DNA of 64,000 bases, taken from positions 1 to 64,000 of the forward strand of contig JAFSSE010000027.1 in the NCBI GenBank assembly GCA_017445755.1, in the 5' to 3' direction. The notes under the pieces were generated by a model. It had not been told where the DNA came from, did not search any database, and worked only from the letters and a program-made list of their open reading frames with translations. Shown here piece after piece: positions 37,384-46,853 of this stretch (its first letter is position 1; each line of letters begins with the position of its first letter). Made by a program: the position numbers and the translations under genes. The DNA comes from Bacteroidales bacterium. Lineage in GTDB: Bacteria; Bacteroidota; Bacteroidia; Bacteroidales; UBA932.

Positions 37384-39437
37384 TGCGCCTTCCCCGGATA
37401 CCAAAGCGGTTCTTCCCGCTCATTGTCGTTTTCGCCCTCCTCGTCGTCTTTATGCCGAGGACGGCGAAATTCGCCTATGATTACAGGAAGGGTTCCCCCT
37501 GGGCATACGAGACCCTTATAGCCCAGTTCGATTTCCCGATTCTCAAGACTGAGGACCAGATTGAGAAGGAGAGGGAGAAATCGGGATCTGACGTGGTTCC
37601 ATATTACAGAAAATCGGAGGAGACCACAAATACCGTCCTGAAAAACGTGGAAGCCCTTGACTTCGGCCGCCAGACCTCCGTCCGTCCATATGTGGTCTCC
37701 CGGCTCCGGGATATCTATGAGGTCGGAGTGATTTCGGATTCGAAACTGAAGGTTGACCGCGGTTCATTTTCCCTTTCCGAGGAAGTCCTCTTCATCCAGT
37801 CCGGAAAACGGGTACAGAAGTATCCTCGTACAGAGGTTTACCGGGTTTCAGACGCCCAGGGCAAACTTATGTCCCTGCTGTCTGCCTCCCATCCGGGACT
37901 CAATGCTGACTCCCTTCTGAGGTCGGCGGGGGTCTATGAGGTAATAGTCCCGAACCTGACCTTTGACAAGACCATGACCGAACTCTCCCATACCGGGGCT
38001 GCCAGGAGCATTTCTCCGACAATCGGTTATGTCAATGCCGACCAGAAAATAGTCTCAAAGGGCGAGATAGTGACCGCTGAGATAGCCCAGATACTGGATT
38101 CATACAAGGAGGAGTACAACAAGTCCTATGGCTACGACGGCCCGAGGATTCTTATCTGGCTGGGCAACATCCTTATTGCCGCCGCCCTCGTGGTTCTCCT
38201 CTATTTCGTCATCCAATCGACAAACAAGGCGATTTTCGAGGACAGGAACAGGTATATTTACCTTTTGACGGTCTTCCTGATTGCCGCCCTTTCGACCCTT
38301 GTGGTGGTAAGGGTGAACGCCGGAGCTGTCTATGTCATTCCCTATACGGTTACGGCCCTCTTCCTGCTGGCCTTCTTCCGAAGGAGCGTCGTCCTCCCGG
38401 TTTACATAGTATCGCTGCTCCCGCTGCTTGTTTTCTCGAACAACGGAGTCGAACTCTTCGTAATGTTCCTGACAGCCGGGACGGTGTCAATCTTTACTTT
38501 CGGCTTTTTCGACCGCGGCTGGCGTCAGTTCCTGAACGCCTTCCTGGTATATGTCATCCTGGCCCTTGTTTTCTGCGGTTTCCGTCTTATCGACTCTGGC
38601 GGCAGCAAGGTACTGGATCCCCTGCTCCAGCTCTTCCTGGGGTCCATGCTGACGGTCGCCTTCTATCCGCTCATTTATCTTTTCGAGAAGATTTTCAACC
38701 TCGTCTCCACGACCCGGCTGGAAGAGCTCTGCGATACTAACAACCCGCTTCTCCAGGAGCTTTCGGCTAAGGCGCCGGGGACCTTCCAGCACAGTCTCCA
38801 GGTGATGAATCTCTGCGATGCGGCTGCGCGCTCGATAGATGCGAATGTCCCCCTGATCCGGGCCGGTGCCCTTTACCATGATATCGGGAAGATGAAGAAC
38901 CCCCTCTGCTTCGTCGAGAATACGAGCGGGGCGGCGGGCTCCGAACAGTACCATGAAGGGCTGACCCCGAAGCAGAGCGCCCATGACATTATCAGCCATG
39001 TCTCCGACGGAGTCGAAATCGCTGAGCAGCATAAGCTTCCGGCGGTCATCAGGGACTTCATCCTGACCCACCACGGGACGACCATGACCGGATATTTCTA
39101 CAATCGCTACCTGAACGAGGGGGGCGATCCTTCGGATGTGTCCGAGTTCTTCTATGACGGAAAGAAACCGTCCACGAAGGAGCAGATCATACTTATGCTC
39201 TGCGATACCCTGGAAGCCGCTTCCAGGACTCTCAAGGAGAATACACCCGAGGCCTTTGACAAGTTCGTCGAAGACATAGTTTCCTCGAAGATGAAACAGG
39301 GACAGTTTGACGAGGCGGATATAACCGTCCGTGAACTCGGTACCGTCAAACGGGTCCTCAAAGAATATCTCCGCCAGATTTACCACGAGCGGATAGAATA
39401 CCCCAAACTGAAGAAAAAAGTTAATAAACAGAATTGA
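37383..39437 (+). CDS. 7TM-HD c-di-AMP phosphodiesterase, PgpH type
   Basis: 684 residues. One N-terminal membrane helix is followed by an extracytoplasmic 7TMR-HDED domain (about 40-260), then seven membrane helices (about 265-450) and a cytoplasmic HD domain (LQVMNLCDAAARSIDANVPLIRAGALYHDIGKM, HGTTMTGYFY). PgpH proteins split c-di-AMP into pApA and 5'-AMP, controlling potassium and cell-wall stress. The metal residues of the HD motif are present. It is translationally linked to gyrB, and tig follows 5 nt after its stop. Confidence 0.9.
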
Positions 39438-39442
39438 TAAAC

Positions 39443-40759
39443 ATGAAACTGACAAAAAATCAGATTGATGACCTCAACGTACAGGTTACTCTGGAGATTG
39501 CGGCGGCGGATTACGCTGAGCAGGTGAAGAAGAAACTCAATGATGTAAAGCGCAGGGCCGACATCAAGGGCTTCCGCAAGGGAATGGCCCCGATGTCCCT
39601 TATCCAGCGCCTCTACGGAGACCAGGCCCTTTACGAGGCCGTAAATGGCGTCGTATCGGAGCAGCTCGACAGCTTTATCCGCGACGAGAAACTCCGCGTT
39701 GTCGGAGAGCCGCTCGCCAGCGAGGACCAGCCGGAGAACGAGTGGAAGGTCGGGAACGACTTCACCTTCAAGTTTGATATCGCCGAGACTCCTGAGCTTA
39801 CCTTCGAGGTCTCGAAGGCGGACGAGATTCCCTATTATTCGATAAACGTTACCAAGGCGGCCAAGGAAGCCATGAAAAAGAACCTCCTGAACCAGGCCGG
39901 TTCTCTCGAAGAGGCGGAAAAAAGTGATGCTGAAGGGTATATTATTGCCGATATCTCCAACGGTGAGATTAATGCCGAGGGAGTCTATGTCTCGATCCGC
40001 AATGTCGCCGAGGACGTACGTCCCAGCTTTGTCGGACTGAAGGCGGACGATAAGGTGACTGTAAATGTCAATGAGGCCTTTACCAACGAGACTGACCGCG
40101 CTGCGATGCTCCGCATCAAGAAGGAGGAGCTCGAGGGTATTAACCCTGAATTTACCTTTACCGTCGTCAACGTGAAGACCTTCGTTCCCGCCAAGGAGGG
40201 AGAGGAAACTTATAACAAGCTTTACGGCGAAGGCGTCGTTAAGACTCCCGAGGAGTTCGAGGCGAAGATCGAAGAGCAGATCCGCTCGAATCACCGCCAG
40301 GAGGCCGATTACCGCTTTGCCAAGGATGCCCGTGAGTATTTCCTGAATAAGGCCGACGTGAAGCTTCCGGAGAAGTTCCTGAGGCGCTGGCTGATTTCTG
40401 TAAACGAAGGGAAGTTCACCCCGGAGCAGGTAGATGCCGAATTCGAGGGCTTCCTTGCCGATTTCCGTTGGCAGATGGTCCGCGGAAAAATCATGCAGCA
40501 GTTCTCCCTGAAGGTTGAGCAGGAGGACATCCGCGCTGCCGCAGAATCCTATGTTGCATATCAGTATGCAATGTACGGAATGCCCAATCCTCCCCAGGAT
40601 ATCATCAACGAGGCCGCCAAGAGCGTCCTTTCCGATGAGAACCAGGTCCGCCGGATGGAGGAGAATGTCGAGGAGAACAAGACAATCGCTGCAATCCGCG
40701 AAAACGTCACCCTCGTCTCCAAGAAGATTTCCGAGGATAAATTCCGCGAACTCAAATAA
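39443..40759 (+). CDS. tig: Trigger factor-like chaperone
   Basis: 438 residues from [19 protein letters not shown]; a TTG three codons earlier is ignored. The N-terminal ribosome-binding domain is recognisable ([24 protein letters not shown], close to the GFRxGKxP ribosome signature). A middle PPIase-like part and a long helical C-terminal domain ([26 protein letters not shown]) follow. It binds nascent chains at the exit tunnel. The order tig-clpP-clpX is the classic protein-quality operon, and the three genes are packed with gaps of 2 nt or less. Confidence 0.93.
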   Translation: MKLTKNQIDDLNVQVTLEIAAADYAEQVKKKLNDVKRRADIKGFRKGMAPMSLIQRLYGDQALYEAVNGVVSEQLDSFIRDEKLRVVGEPLASEDQPENEWKVGNDFTFKFDIAETPELTFEVSKADEIPYYSINVTKAAKEAMKKNLLNQAGSLEEAEKSDAEGYIIADISNGEINAEGVYVSIRNVAEDVRPSFVGLKADDKVTVNVNEAFTNETDRAAMLRIKKEELEGINPEFTFTVVNVKTFVPAKEGEETYNKLYGEGVVKTPEEFEAKIEEQIRSNHRQEADYRFAKDAREYFLNKADVKLPEKFLRRWLISVNEGKFTPEQVDAEFEGFLADFRWQMVRGKIMQQFSLKVEQEDIRAAAESYVAYQYAMYGMPNPPQDIINEAAKSVLSDENQVRRMEENVEENKTIAAIRENVTLVSKKISEDKFRELK

Positions 40760-40761
40760 TT

Positions 40762-41427
40762 ATGGATCCGAAAGAATTCGAAAAATTCGCCGTGAAAGAC
40801 AGGGGCATCTCTTCGATGACCCTCCACCGCTATACCTCGGCGTACATCAATCCGACCATCACGGAGGAGCGTAAGCTGAATGTGGCCCAGATGGATGTTT
40901 TCAGCCGTCTTATGATGGACCGAATCATATTCCTCGGGGTCCCTATCGACGATGACGTGGCCAATATCATCATGGCCCAGCTGCTCTTCCTGTCCTCCTC
41001 CGACAGCACCGCTGACATTTCCCTTTATCTCAATACTCCTGGCGGCCAGGTAAGCTCCGGACTCGGGATCTATGATACCATGCAGATTATCCAGCCGGAC
41101 GTCGCCACTATCTGCACCGGGATGGCCGCTTCCATGGGTTCGGTCCTTCTCTGCGCCGGGGCAAAAGGGAAGAGGAGTGCTCTTCCCCATGCCCGCGTCC
41201 TGATTCATCAGCCGCTTGGCGGCGCCCAGGGCCAGGCCTCCGACATCCTTATCGCGGCGAAGGAGATTGAGAAGATACGTGAGGATCTTTTCGGAATCAT
41301 TGCCTCCCACACGGGCCAGAGTATCAGTAAGGTCGCCGCTGACGGAGACCGTGACTACTGGATGAACGCCGAGGAGGCGAAGGCCTACGGTATGATTGAC
41401 GAGATTCTTACCGGTAAGAAAAAGTAA
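40762..41427 (+). CDS. clpP: ATP-dependent Clp protease proteolytic subunit
   Basis: 221 residues. The serine-protease signature has the nucleophile in [11 protein letters not shown] (S124) and the histidine in [10 protein letters not shown] (H149); the aspartate lies in the [14 protein letters not shown] region. The structural text [19 protein letters not shown] is typical. It forms the 14-mer chamber that degrades substrates fed by ClpX. It starts 2 nt after tig and shares one base with the start of clpX (TAATG). Confidence 0.97.
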   Translation: MDPKEFEKFAVKDRGISSMTLHRYTSAYINPTITEERKLNVAQMDVFSRLMMDRIIFLGVPIDDDVANIIMAQLLFLSSSDSTADISLYLNTPGGQVSSGLGIYDTMQIIQPDVATICTGMAASMGSVLLCAGAKGKRSALPHARVLIHQPLGGAQGQASDILIAAKEIEKIREDLFGIIASHTGQSISKVAADGDRDYWMNAEEAKAYGMIDEILTGKKK

Positions 41428-42641
41428 TGGCTACGAAACAGGACAAAATCCACCGCTGCAGTTTCTGCGGACGGAGCGAAAAAGAGGTGCCCTACCTCAT
41501 GTCCGGGATTGACGGTTATATCTGCAGCGACTGTGTGCGGCTTGCCTCCGGCTATCTGGATGAGCTTGACAGGCCCGGGGCGGGGGAGCCCCTCGCAAAA
41601 ATAGGGAAAGCTCCGAAACCAAAGGAAATCAAGGAGTTCCTCGACCAGTATGTAATCGGACAGGACCGGGCGAAGAAGACCCTTGCCGTCGCGGTGTATA
41701 ACCATTACAAGCGTATCAGCCACAACCTTGACGAGGATCCTGACGGGGTTGACCTGGAGAAATCCAACATCCTTCTGGTCGGTCCGACCGGAACCGGGAA
41801 GACCCTTCTCGCAAAGACCATTGCCCGGCTCCTGGATGTGCCCTTCACCATTGTTGACGCCACTGTCCTCACTGAAGCCGGCTATGTCGGGGAGGATGTC
41901 GAGAGTATCCTGACCCGGCTTCTCCAGGAAGCCGATTTCGACGAGAGGAAGGCCGAAAGGGGCATTGTTTTCATTGATGAGATCGACAAGATAGCCCGTA
42001 AGAGCGACAATCCTTCGATTACGAGGGACGTTTCCGGGGAGGGAGTCCAGCAGGCCATGCTGAAACTTCTCGAAGGAACTGTCGTCAATGTCCCGCCAAA
42101 GGGCGGACGAAAGCATCCTGAGCAGGAGTTTATCCATGTCAACACCCAGAACATCCTCTTTATATGCGGCGGGGCATTTGAAGGTATCGAACGCCATATT
42201 GCGCTTCGGAAAAACACCCGGATTATCGGTTTCAATGCCGAGGAAAAGGAGAGGACAGGAAGCGAGAACCTCCTTCAGTATATTGAGCCGCAGGATCTCA
42301 GGACCTATGGCCTCATACCGGAAATAGTCGGTCGTTTACCGGTTGTGACCTATCTTGACAATCTCGACAAGGCCGCCCTCAGAAGGATTCTCGTAGAACC
42401 GAAAAACGCCGTCCTGCGCCAGTACGAGAAGCTTTTCGAGATGGACGGGATGAAACTGGAGGTCGATGACGAGGTACTCGACCTTATTGTGGATACCGCC
42501 GTAGGGAATAAGCTGGGAGCCCGCGGTCTTCGGGCAATTGCCGAGAAGATTTTCAGCGATGCGATGTTCGAGGCCCCGTCGTCCCGAAAGAAAACATTCC
42601 ATGTATCACTGGAATATGCACAGTCGAGACTCGCGGAATAA
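41427..42641 (+). CDS. clpX: Clp protease ATP-binding subunit ClpX
   Basis: 404 residues. The N-terminal zinc-binding domain has cysteines 11, 14, 33 and 36; an AAA+ module follows with Walker A GPTGTGKT, Walker [11 protein letters not shown], a pore-loop-like GYVGEDVES and sensor-2 GARGLRAI. It unfolds tagged proteins for ClpP. The length is normal. A roughly 240-nt structured region follows before the next small gene. Confidence 0.97.
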   Translation: MATKQDKIHRCSFCGRSEKEVPYLMSGIDGYICSDCVRLASGYLDELDRPGAGEPLAKIGKAPKPKEIKEFLDQYVIGQDRAKKTLAVAVYNHYKRISHNLDEDPDGVDLEKSNILLVGPTGTGKTLLAKTIARLLDVPFTIVDATVLTEAGYVGEDVESILTRLLQEADFDERKAERGIVFIDEIDKIARKSDNPSITRDVSGEGVQQAMLKLLEGTVVNVPPKGGRKHPEQEFIHVNTQNILFICGGAFEGIERHIALRKNTRIIGFNAEEKERTGSENLLQYIEPQDLRTYGLIPEIVGRLPVVTYLDNLDKAALRRILVEPKNAVLRQYEKLFEMDGMKLEVDDEVLDLIVDTAVGNKLGARGLRAIAEKIFSDAMFEAPSSRKKTFHVSLEYAQSRLAE

Positions 42642-42652
42642 TCTTTTTTTTA

Positions 42653-42660
42653 TATCTTTG
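42653..42660 (+). promoter_or_regulatory. -7 box for the structured RNA
   Basis: TATCTTTG, 12 nt after the clpX stop. The start of transcription would be near 42667. A -33 element is not obvious. Confidence 0.5.
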
Positions 42661-42666
42661 TAGCAT

Positions 42667-42842
42667 CATTTTATAGAGAAATAATCCAGTAAGTCCTGTC
42701 AGGTTTCGAAAGAAATTGTCGAATTTGCTTTAGTAACCACGCCTGACAGGACCTGCGCCACTTTGTGCGCAGGAACGAATCATGTGGTTACAGGCCTTCG
42801 ACAAGCCTCTTTCGTGTGGTTCCAGTACTGCGCACTTTTTTT
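42667..42842 (+). ncRNA. Candidate regulatory RNA with pseudoknot and terminator switch
   Basis: Helices seen by eye: P1 GTCCTGTCAGG 42693-42703 with 42742-42752 (11 bp, perfect); P2 CTGCGC 42753-42758 with 42767-42772, stacked directly on P1; a loop segment GTAACCAC 42733-42740 that pairs perfectly with GTGGTTAC 42784-42791 (pseudoknot) or with GTGGTT at 42816-42821; and P3 AGGC/GCCT 42792-42808. The 3' strand of P2 (GTGCGCAG, 42765-42772) can instead pair with CTGCGCAC 42828-42835, extended by GGAAC/GTTCC and followed by seven T, forming a terminator. P2 and the terminator exclude each other, as in riboswitch expression platforms. It precedes the HTH gene at 42878 by 35 nt. I recognise no known family. 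Confidence 0.5.
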
Positions 42843-42877
42843 CGACGTACGAACCTCCCACAGAAACTGGTTTCCTT

Positions 42878-43288
42878 ATGAAAGAACCGAGTCTCCCGCT
42901 GATTCTTTATCTTCTCTATATTCTTTCCCTTTCAGATAAGGTTGATGCCCAGTTTGTTGCGGAAGTTATTGAGAACCTTCCAGGGAACATGAATTTCTTT
43001 TCCGTACTGGAACGAGACTTCGACCGTTACTATGGAGGTGTTTTCTCAAAACTCGTTTATGACAATTCCGTCTGGCTTTTCCTGCCGCGCTTTGATTCGC
43101 TCGACCTCCAGATTATCCTTCTTTCGTTTTCCGGCTTTTCAGGCCGTCAGACGGCCTATCTGACGGGTATCAGTCCTCAGGCGGCGAGAACACGAAAATC
43201 GAGAATCCGGCGACGGATCCTCGATTCACATTCTCCACGAAAGCTCCTGTATCTGCAGTTTCTGGAGCGGAAAAAAAACTACAGATAA
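42878..43288 (+). CDS. Small sigma-70 region 4-like HTH protein
   Basis: 136 residues from MKEPSLPLILYLLYILSLSD; an earlier ATG at 42782 lies inside the RNA element and is rejected. The N-terminal half is helical and hydrophobic without a clear domain. The C-terminal part (DLQIILLSFSGFSGRQTAYLTGISPQAARTRKSRIRRRIL) is a helix-turn-helix of the LuxR/sigma region 4 kind with a very basic recognition helix. It is likely a DNA-binding regulator whose synthesis depends on the upstream RNA. Its last 10 bases overlap the converging peptidase gene. The target is unknown. Confidence 0.65.
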   Translation: MKEPSLPLILYLLYILSLSDKVDAQFVAEVIENLPGNMNFFSVLERDFDRYYGGVFSKLVYDNSVWLFLPRFDSLDLQIILLSFSGFSGRQTAYLTGISPQAARTRKSRIRRRILDSHSPRKLLYLQFLERKKNYR

Positions 43289-45204
43289 TCGTCGAAGTAC
43301 ATCGTCACCTTGTTCATAAGGTGGACCCTGTCCTTTCCGCGGACGTTGTGCTCATGGCAGGGATAAGGGAAATAGTCCAGCTGGACGCCATTCTTGACGC
43401 ATTCCCGGACAAAACTCAAGCTGTGCTCCCAGACTACTGTATTGTCGATTGCACCCTGGCAGATGAGGAGTTTTCCCTTGAGATTCTTCGCCTTTCCTAT
43501 CAAGCTCGTCAGAGCGAAGCCCTCCGGATTGGTCTCCTCGGTATCCATGTAGCGCTCCCCGTACATGATTTCATACCATTTCCAGTCGATTACGGGGCCG
43601 CCCGCGACACCGACCTTGAAGACTTCCGGATAAGTTGTCATCAGGGATATGGTCATGAATCCTCCGTAGCTCCAGCCATGGACGCCAATGCGGTCCCTGT
43701 CCACGTAGGGGAGATCCATGAGCATCCGGACACCCACCATCTGGTCGGCCATTTCCTCCTGGCCGCAGCGGCGTTTGATCGCCTTCTCGTAGGCCGCCCC
43801 GCGGTTCTGGGTGCCGCGGTTGTCCTGGACATAAACGAGGTAACCCTTCTGTGCCATCAGCATTTCCCACATTCTGATGCCGCCAAGCCAGCTGTCCTGG
43901 ACCAGCTGGGAATGGGGACCGCCATAGACGTAAACGATTACGGGATACTTCTTTGCCGGGTCGAAATTCAGGGGCTTTATCAGCCGGTAGTAGTTGTCGT
44001 ATTTGCCGTCTGCGCTCTTTACTGTTCCGAAATCCGCTTCCGGGGTCGCGAAGCCATCGAGAGGGTCCTTGGCCTCGTGAAGGAGGATGTCAGATTTCCC
44101 GTCCGTGCTCCTTTGCCGCGTAATTCTCGGCGTATTGAAAGAGCTCCAGCTGTCGAAAAACTCGGAGCCGTCCTCTGCCATTGAAATCTGATGATACCCG
44201 CGTTCCGGGCTTAGATTCAGGGGCTTACCCACTTTCGCCTTTTTAACGGCCGCCTTCTTTGGAAGAGTAAGCGAAACCGAGAACAGGTGATTCTCTACCG
44301 GGGAAACTTCGGCTGAGGTATAGAAAACCGTCCATCCTTTCTTTGTCTTGCAGCTTGCAACATAGGCGACGTCCGCATCCACCTCTGTCAGCCGCCGGAT
44401 TGTCCCGAGCGTATCGACGAGATACAGGTTTCTGTATCCGTCGCGGTTGTCGGTCCGGTACAGGAAGACATCATTCCGCCCTTCGAGGAATACAACCGGA
44501 TCGAGGGGCTCTATCCAGGCGTCATTCTCTTCGGTAAGGACGGTCCCTATATAGTCCCCGGACACGGCGTTGTAACGGTTCAGCCGCATCCTGTGCTGGG
44601 AACGGTCAACTACCTGGATATAAATTTGTTTTGAATCCCCGGACCAGGCGATATTGGTAAGGTAACGGTCCTCTTCAAAGTCATTTGCCTTAATGTGGAC
44701 GGTCTTTCCCGAGGGAATGTCATATACAAGGAGGTCAATGCGCTCGGAGTCCATCCCGTTCATCGGGTACTTGATTGTCCGCAGGGATCCGGTGCGGGTG
44801 GTTATGTCAAGAAGTGGGAAGCCCGTAACCCTCGCTTCGTCCTTCCGGTAGAAGGCGAGTTTCTTACCGTCGGGGGAGAAGAAGACGCCCCCGTCGATGC
44901 CGAATTCATTCCGGCTGACGCTCGTTCCGAACGATACTTCCGGATTGTGGCTAAGGGCAACAGCAACAGTGTCAGGGCCGTTTGCGATAAAGAGACTGTT
45001 CCCTTTAAGGACGGGAGTCCATAGCGGTTCACTCTTATCCAAATGGTAGTAGTATTCTTCCGGATAGAGGGCCCGCCACAGGACTGCCTCTTCCATAGTC
45101 AGCATCTTTCCTTCCGGGCTCTCCGGACGGATATCTATAATTCCGCTCTGGGCATAGAGGGAGCAGGCCGCGAAGGCGGCAATGAGGGTAAGGACCTTTT
45201 TCAT
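43279..45204 (-). CDS. Exported S9 peptidase, dipeptidyl peptidase IV-like
   Basis: 641 residues. A signal peptide (MKKVLTLIAAFAACSLYAQ) is followed by a DPP-IV N-terminal beta-propeller and, from about 400, an alpha/beta-hydrolase domain. The nucleophile sits in GVHGWSYGGFMT, the acid in GAIDNTVVW and the histidine near PCHEHNVRG. YVYGGPHSQLVQDSW is also typical of S9B enzymes, which cut X-Pro dipeptides in the periplasm. It is slightly shorter than most DPP-IV proteins (about 720), but the catalytic parts are complete. The small membrane protein gene lies 3 nt upstream on the same strand. Confidence 0.92.
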   Translation of the reverse strand: MKKVLTLIAAFAACSLYAQSGIIDIRPESPEGKMLTMEEAVLWRALYPEEYYYHLDKSEPLWTPVLKGNSLFIANGPDTVAVALSHNPEVSFGTSVSRNEFGIDGGVFFSPDGKKLAFYRKDEARVTGFPLLDITTRTGSLRTIKYPMNGMDSERIDLLVYDIPSGKTVHIKANDFEEDRYLTNIAWSGDSKQIYIQVVDRSQHRMRLNRYNAVSGDYIGTVLTEENDAWIEPLDPVVFLEGRNDVFLYRTDNRDGYRNLYLVDTLGTIRRLTEVDADVAYVASCKTKKGWTVFYTSAEVSPVENHLFSVSLTLPKKAAVKKAKVGKPLNLSPERGYHQISMAEDGSEFFDSWSSFNTPRITRQRSTDGKSDILLHEAKDPLDGFATPEADFGTVKSADGKYDNYYRLIKPLNFDPAKKYPVIVYVYGGPHSQLVQDSWLGGIRMWEMLMAQKGYLVYVQDNRGTQNRGAAYEKAIKRRCGQEEMADQMVGVRMLMDLPYVDRDRIGVHGWSYGGFMTISLMTTYPEVFKVGVAGGPVIDWKWYEIMYGERYMDTEETNPEGFALTSLIGKAKNLKGKLLICQGAIDNTVVWEHSLSFVRECVKNGVQLDYFPYPCHEHNVRGKDRVHLMNKVTMYFDDYL

Positions 45205-45207
45205 TAC

Positions 45208-45642
45208 CTACAGGAAAAGCTGATTCTCCGGGGCCGGGGTGTATTCCGACCCGTAATTGATTCTTTCGACGGTCAGGACGCTGTCAACGATGCTCTTTTC
45301 ATAGCCGCGCCAGGGAATCCTGCCGAAATACTTCTTATAGTGGACTGTGATGCGGGATCCGGTCATGTTCAGCATCCGCTTTGCAAGCTCTTCGTCGTCC
45401 ACGGAGAACTTGAATTCATTGGACTGAACGGTTCCGCCGCCATCCTTATGACCGTAACCGGTCAGAATCATGACCCCGCCATATGTCTTGAACACATAGC
45501 CGGTCTTGGCGATTTTATTGAGTTCACCGGTCTGGGTCCCTTCGGAGAAGACAAAGTAGAATTTAAAATAGATGAAGGCACCGAGGGCGAGAATCAGGAT
45601 GAAGGAAATCCAGCCGAGGGTTCTTTTAGTCTTCTTTTTCAT
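45208..45642 (-). CDS. Small single-pass membrane protein
   Basis: 144 residues from MKKKTKRTLGWISF. One membrane helix (WISFILILALGAFIYFKFYF, residues 10-29) is followed by an extracytoplasmic beta-rich domain (GELNKIAKTGYVFKTYGGVMIL; KFSVDDEELAKRMLN; ITVHYKKYFGRIPWRGY). Similar Bacteroidales proteins are often mislabelled 6-phosphogluconate dehydrogenase; there is no such domain here. It has its own TATCTTTG promoter box 24 nt upstream and is followed directly by the S9 peptidase gene. Function unknown. Confidence 0.8.
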   Translation of the reverse strand: MKKKTKRTLGWISFILILALGAFIYFKFYFVFSEGTQTGELNKIAKTGYVFKTYGGVMILTGYGHKDGGGTVQSNEFKFSVDDEELAKRMLNMTGSRITVHYKKYFGRIPWRGYEKSIVDSVLTVERINYGSEYTPAPENQLFL

Positions 45643-45666
45643 GGTACGCTCGTAATTAAATCCATG

Positions 45667-45674
45667 CAAAGATA
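45667..45674 (-). promoter_or_regulatory. -7 box for the membrane protein/peptidase pair
   Basis: TATCTTTG on the reverse strand, 24 nt before the ATG at 45642. It is divergent from the CE2-like gene. Confidence 0.55.
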
Positions 45675-45695
45675 AGATTTATACGGGGAATTAAC

Positions 45696-45703
45696 TAATT
45701 TTG
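45696..45703 (+). promoter_or_regulatory. -7 box for the CE2-like esterase
   Basis: TAATTTTG, 19 nt before the ATG at 45723. Confidence 0.5.
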
Positions 45704-45722
45704 CTGAAAACTGATACCATAG

Positions 45723-46853
45723 ATGAAAAAGATTCTTACCATCCTGCTCTGCACCCTCCTTTCCTTTGGGGCGATGGCCTCTAAAAAGAGCGCCGTAATT
45801 ACTACCCCCGCGTCTGACAGCCGGATTACATATGTCGGCCGTACGCAGGTTTCCGGGGAGGACGTGTCCTTCGACTGGACCGGAACAACGATTCGTATCG
45901 CCTTTCAGGGCGACGACCTCTCCGTCGTCCTCTCTGATACGGGAAAGGACTATTTCAATGTCTGGATTGACAGGGAGCCGGACGAAGAGGCGGATTTTGT
46001 CGCCCGTTTCAGCGGTGATACTACGGTTACCCTCTGCAACAGGGATTTCCTCAGGGCCCGTTATGGAAAGAAAATACCCGCTGTCCATACTGCCGTCCTT
46101 GGTAAGCGGACGGAAGGGGAGCAGGGAAAGGTGACGGTCCATTCATGGATCAGCTCCGCACCCCTCCTTCAAGCCGAGCCGATCCGGGAGCGCCTCATCG
46201 AGTTCATCGGGGATTCATATACCTGTGGTTTCGGAAGCGAAAACAGTGTCGCGACGGATCCTTTCAAGCCGGAGACCGAGAACGAGAACAAGGCCTTCGG
46301 GGCCATTGTAGCCCGGTATTTCGGAGCTGACGCCTTCGTGATTGCCCATTCCGGAATGGGCGTGAACCGCAATTACAACGACAAACTCCGCGGCTACACA
46401 ATGGCAGACCGTTATCTGAACGTCTTTGACAACGGTTTCGATAAGGTCGAAGGAGCCCCGCTATGGAACCCCGCTTCAGCCCCGAAACCGGACGTAACCG
46501 TGATTAACCTTGGGGCCAACGACTTCTCTACGGGAAGGCAGCCGCAGTATCCGCTTTTCCGGAACGACTATATCCGTATCCTGAAGGCGGTAAAGGATTT
46601 CTATGGCGAGGACCATCCCGTCATCTGCATCTCCTCCCATGTCAACAACTATCCCTATATCAGGGATGCCGTTGAGGCGGCCGGACTGAAGAGGGTCTGC
46701 TGCTATGGTGTCGGAGACGGAACCTTCGACCCCTCCGAGCGGGGGGCCGCTTCCCATCCTTCATATTCTGCCCACAGGAAGCTGGCCTATTGCCTTATTC
46801 CCTATATCGCTACAGCTACCGGCTGGCCACTTACTGACAAGGAAGTTCGGTAG
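45723..46853 (+). CDS. Exported SGNH esterase, CE2-like
   Basis: 376 residues. A signal peptide (MKKILTILLCTLLSFGAMA) is followed by an N-terminal jelly-roll domain (about 25-150; YVGRTQVSGEDVSFDWTGTTIRIAFQGDDLSVVL) and an SGNH/GDSL hydrolase domain. The catalytic serine is in IEFIGDSYTCGFG, the oxyanion residues are in VINLGANDFS, and the histidine is in HPSYSAHRKLA. The two-domain order matches carbohydrate esterase family 2, which deacetylates plant polysaccharides. The last 93 bases overlap tail-to-tail with the reverse toroid lipoprotein gene. Confidence 0.88.
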   Translation: MKKILTILLCTLLSFGAMASKKSAVITTPASDSRITYVGRTQVSGEDVSFDWTGTTIRIAFQGDDLSVVLSDTGKDYFNVWIDREPDEEADFVARFSGDTTVTLCNRDFLRARYGKKIPAVHTAVLGKRTEGEQGKVTVHSWISSAPLLQAEPIRERLIEFIGDSYTCGFGSENSVATDPFKPETENENKAFGAIVARYFGADAFVIAHSGMGVNRNYNDKLRGYTMADRYLNVFDNGFDKVEGAPLWNPASAPKPDVTVINLGANDFSTGRQPQYPLFRNDYIRILKAVKDFYGEDHPVICISSHVNNYPYIRDAVEAAGLKRVCCYGVGDGTFDPSERGAASHPSYSAHRKLAYCLIPYIATATGWPLTDKEVR

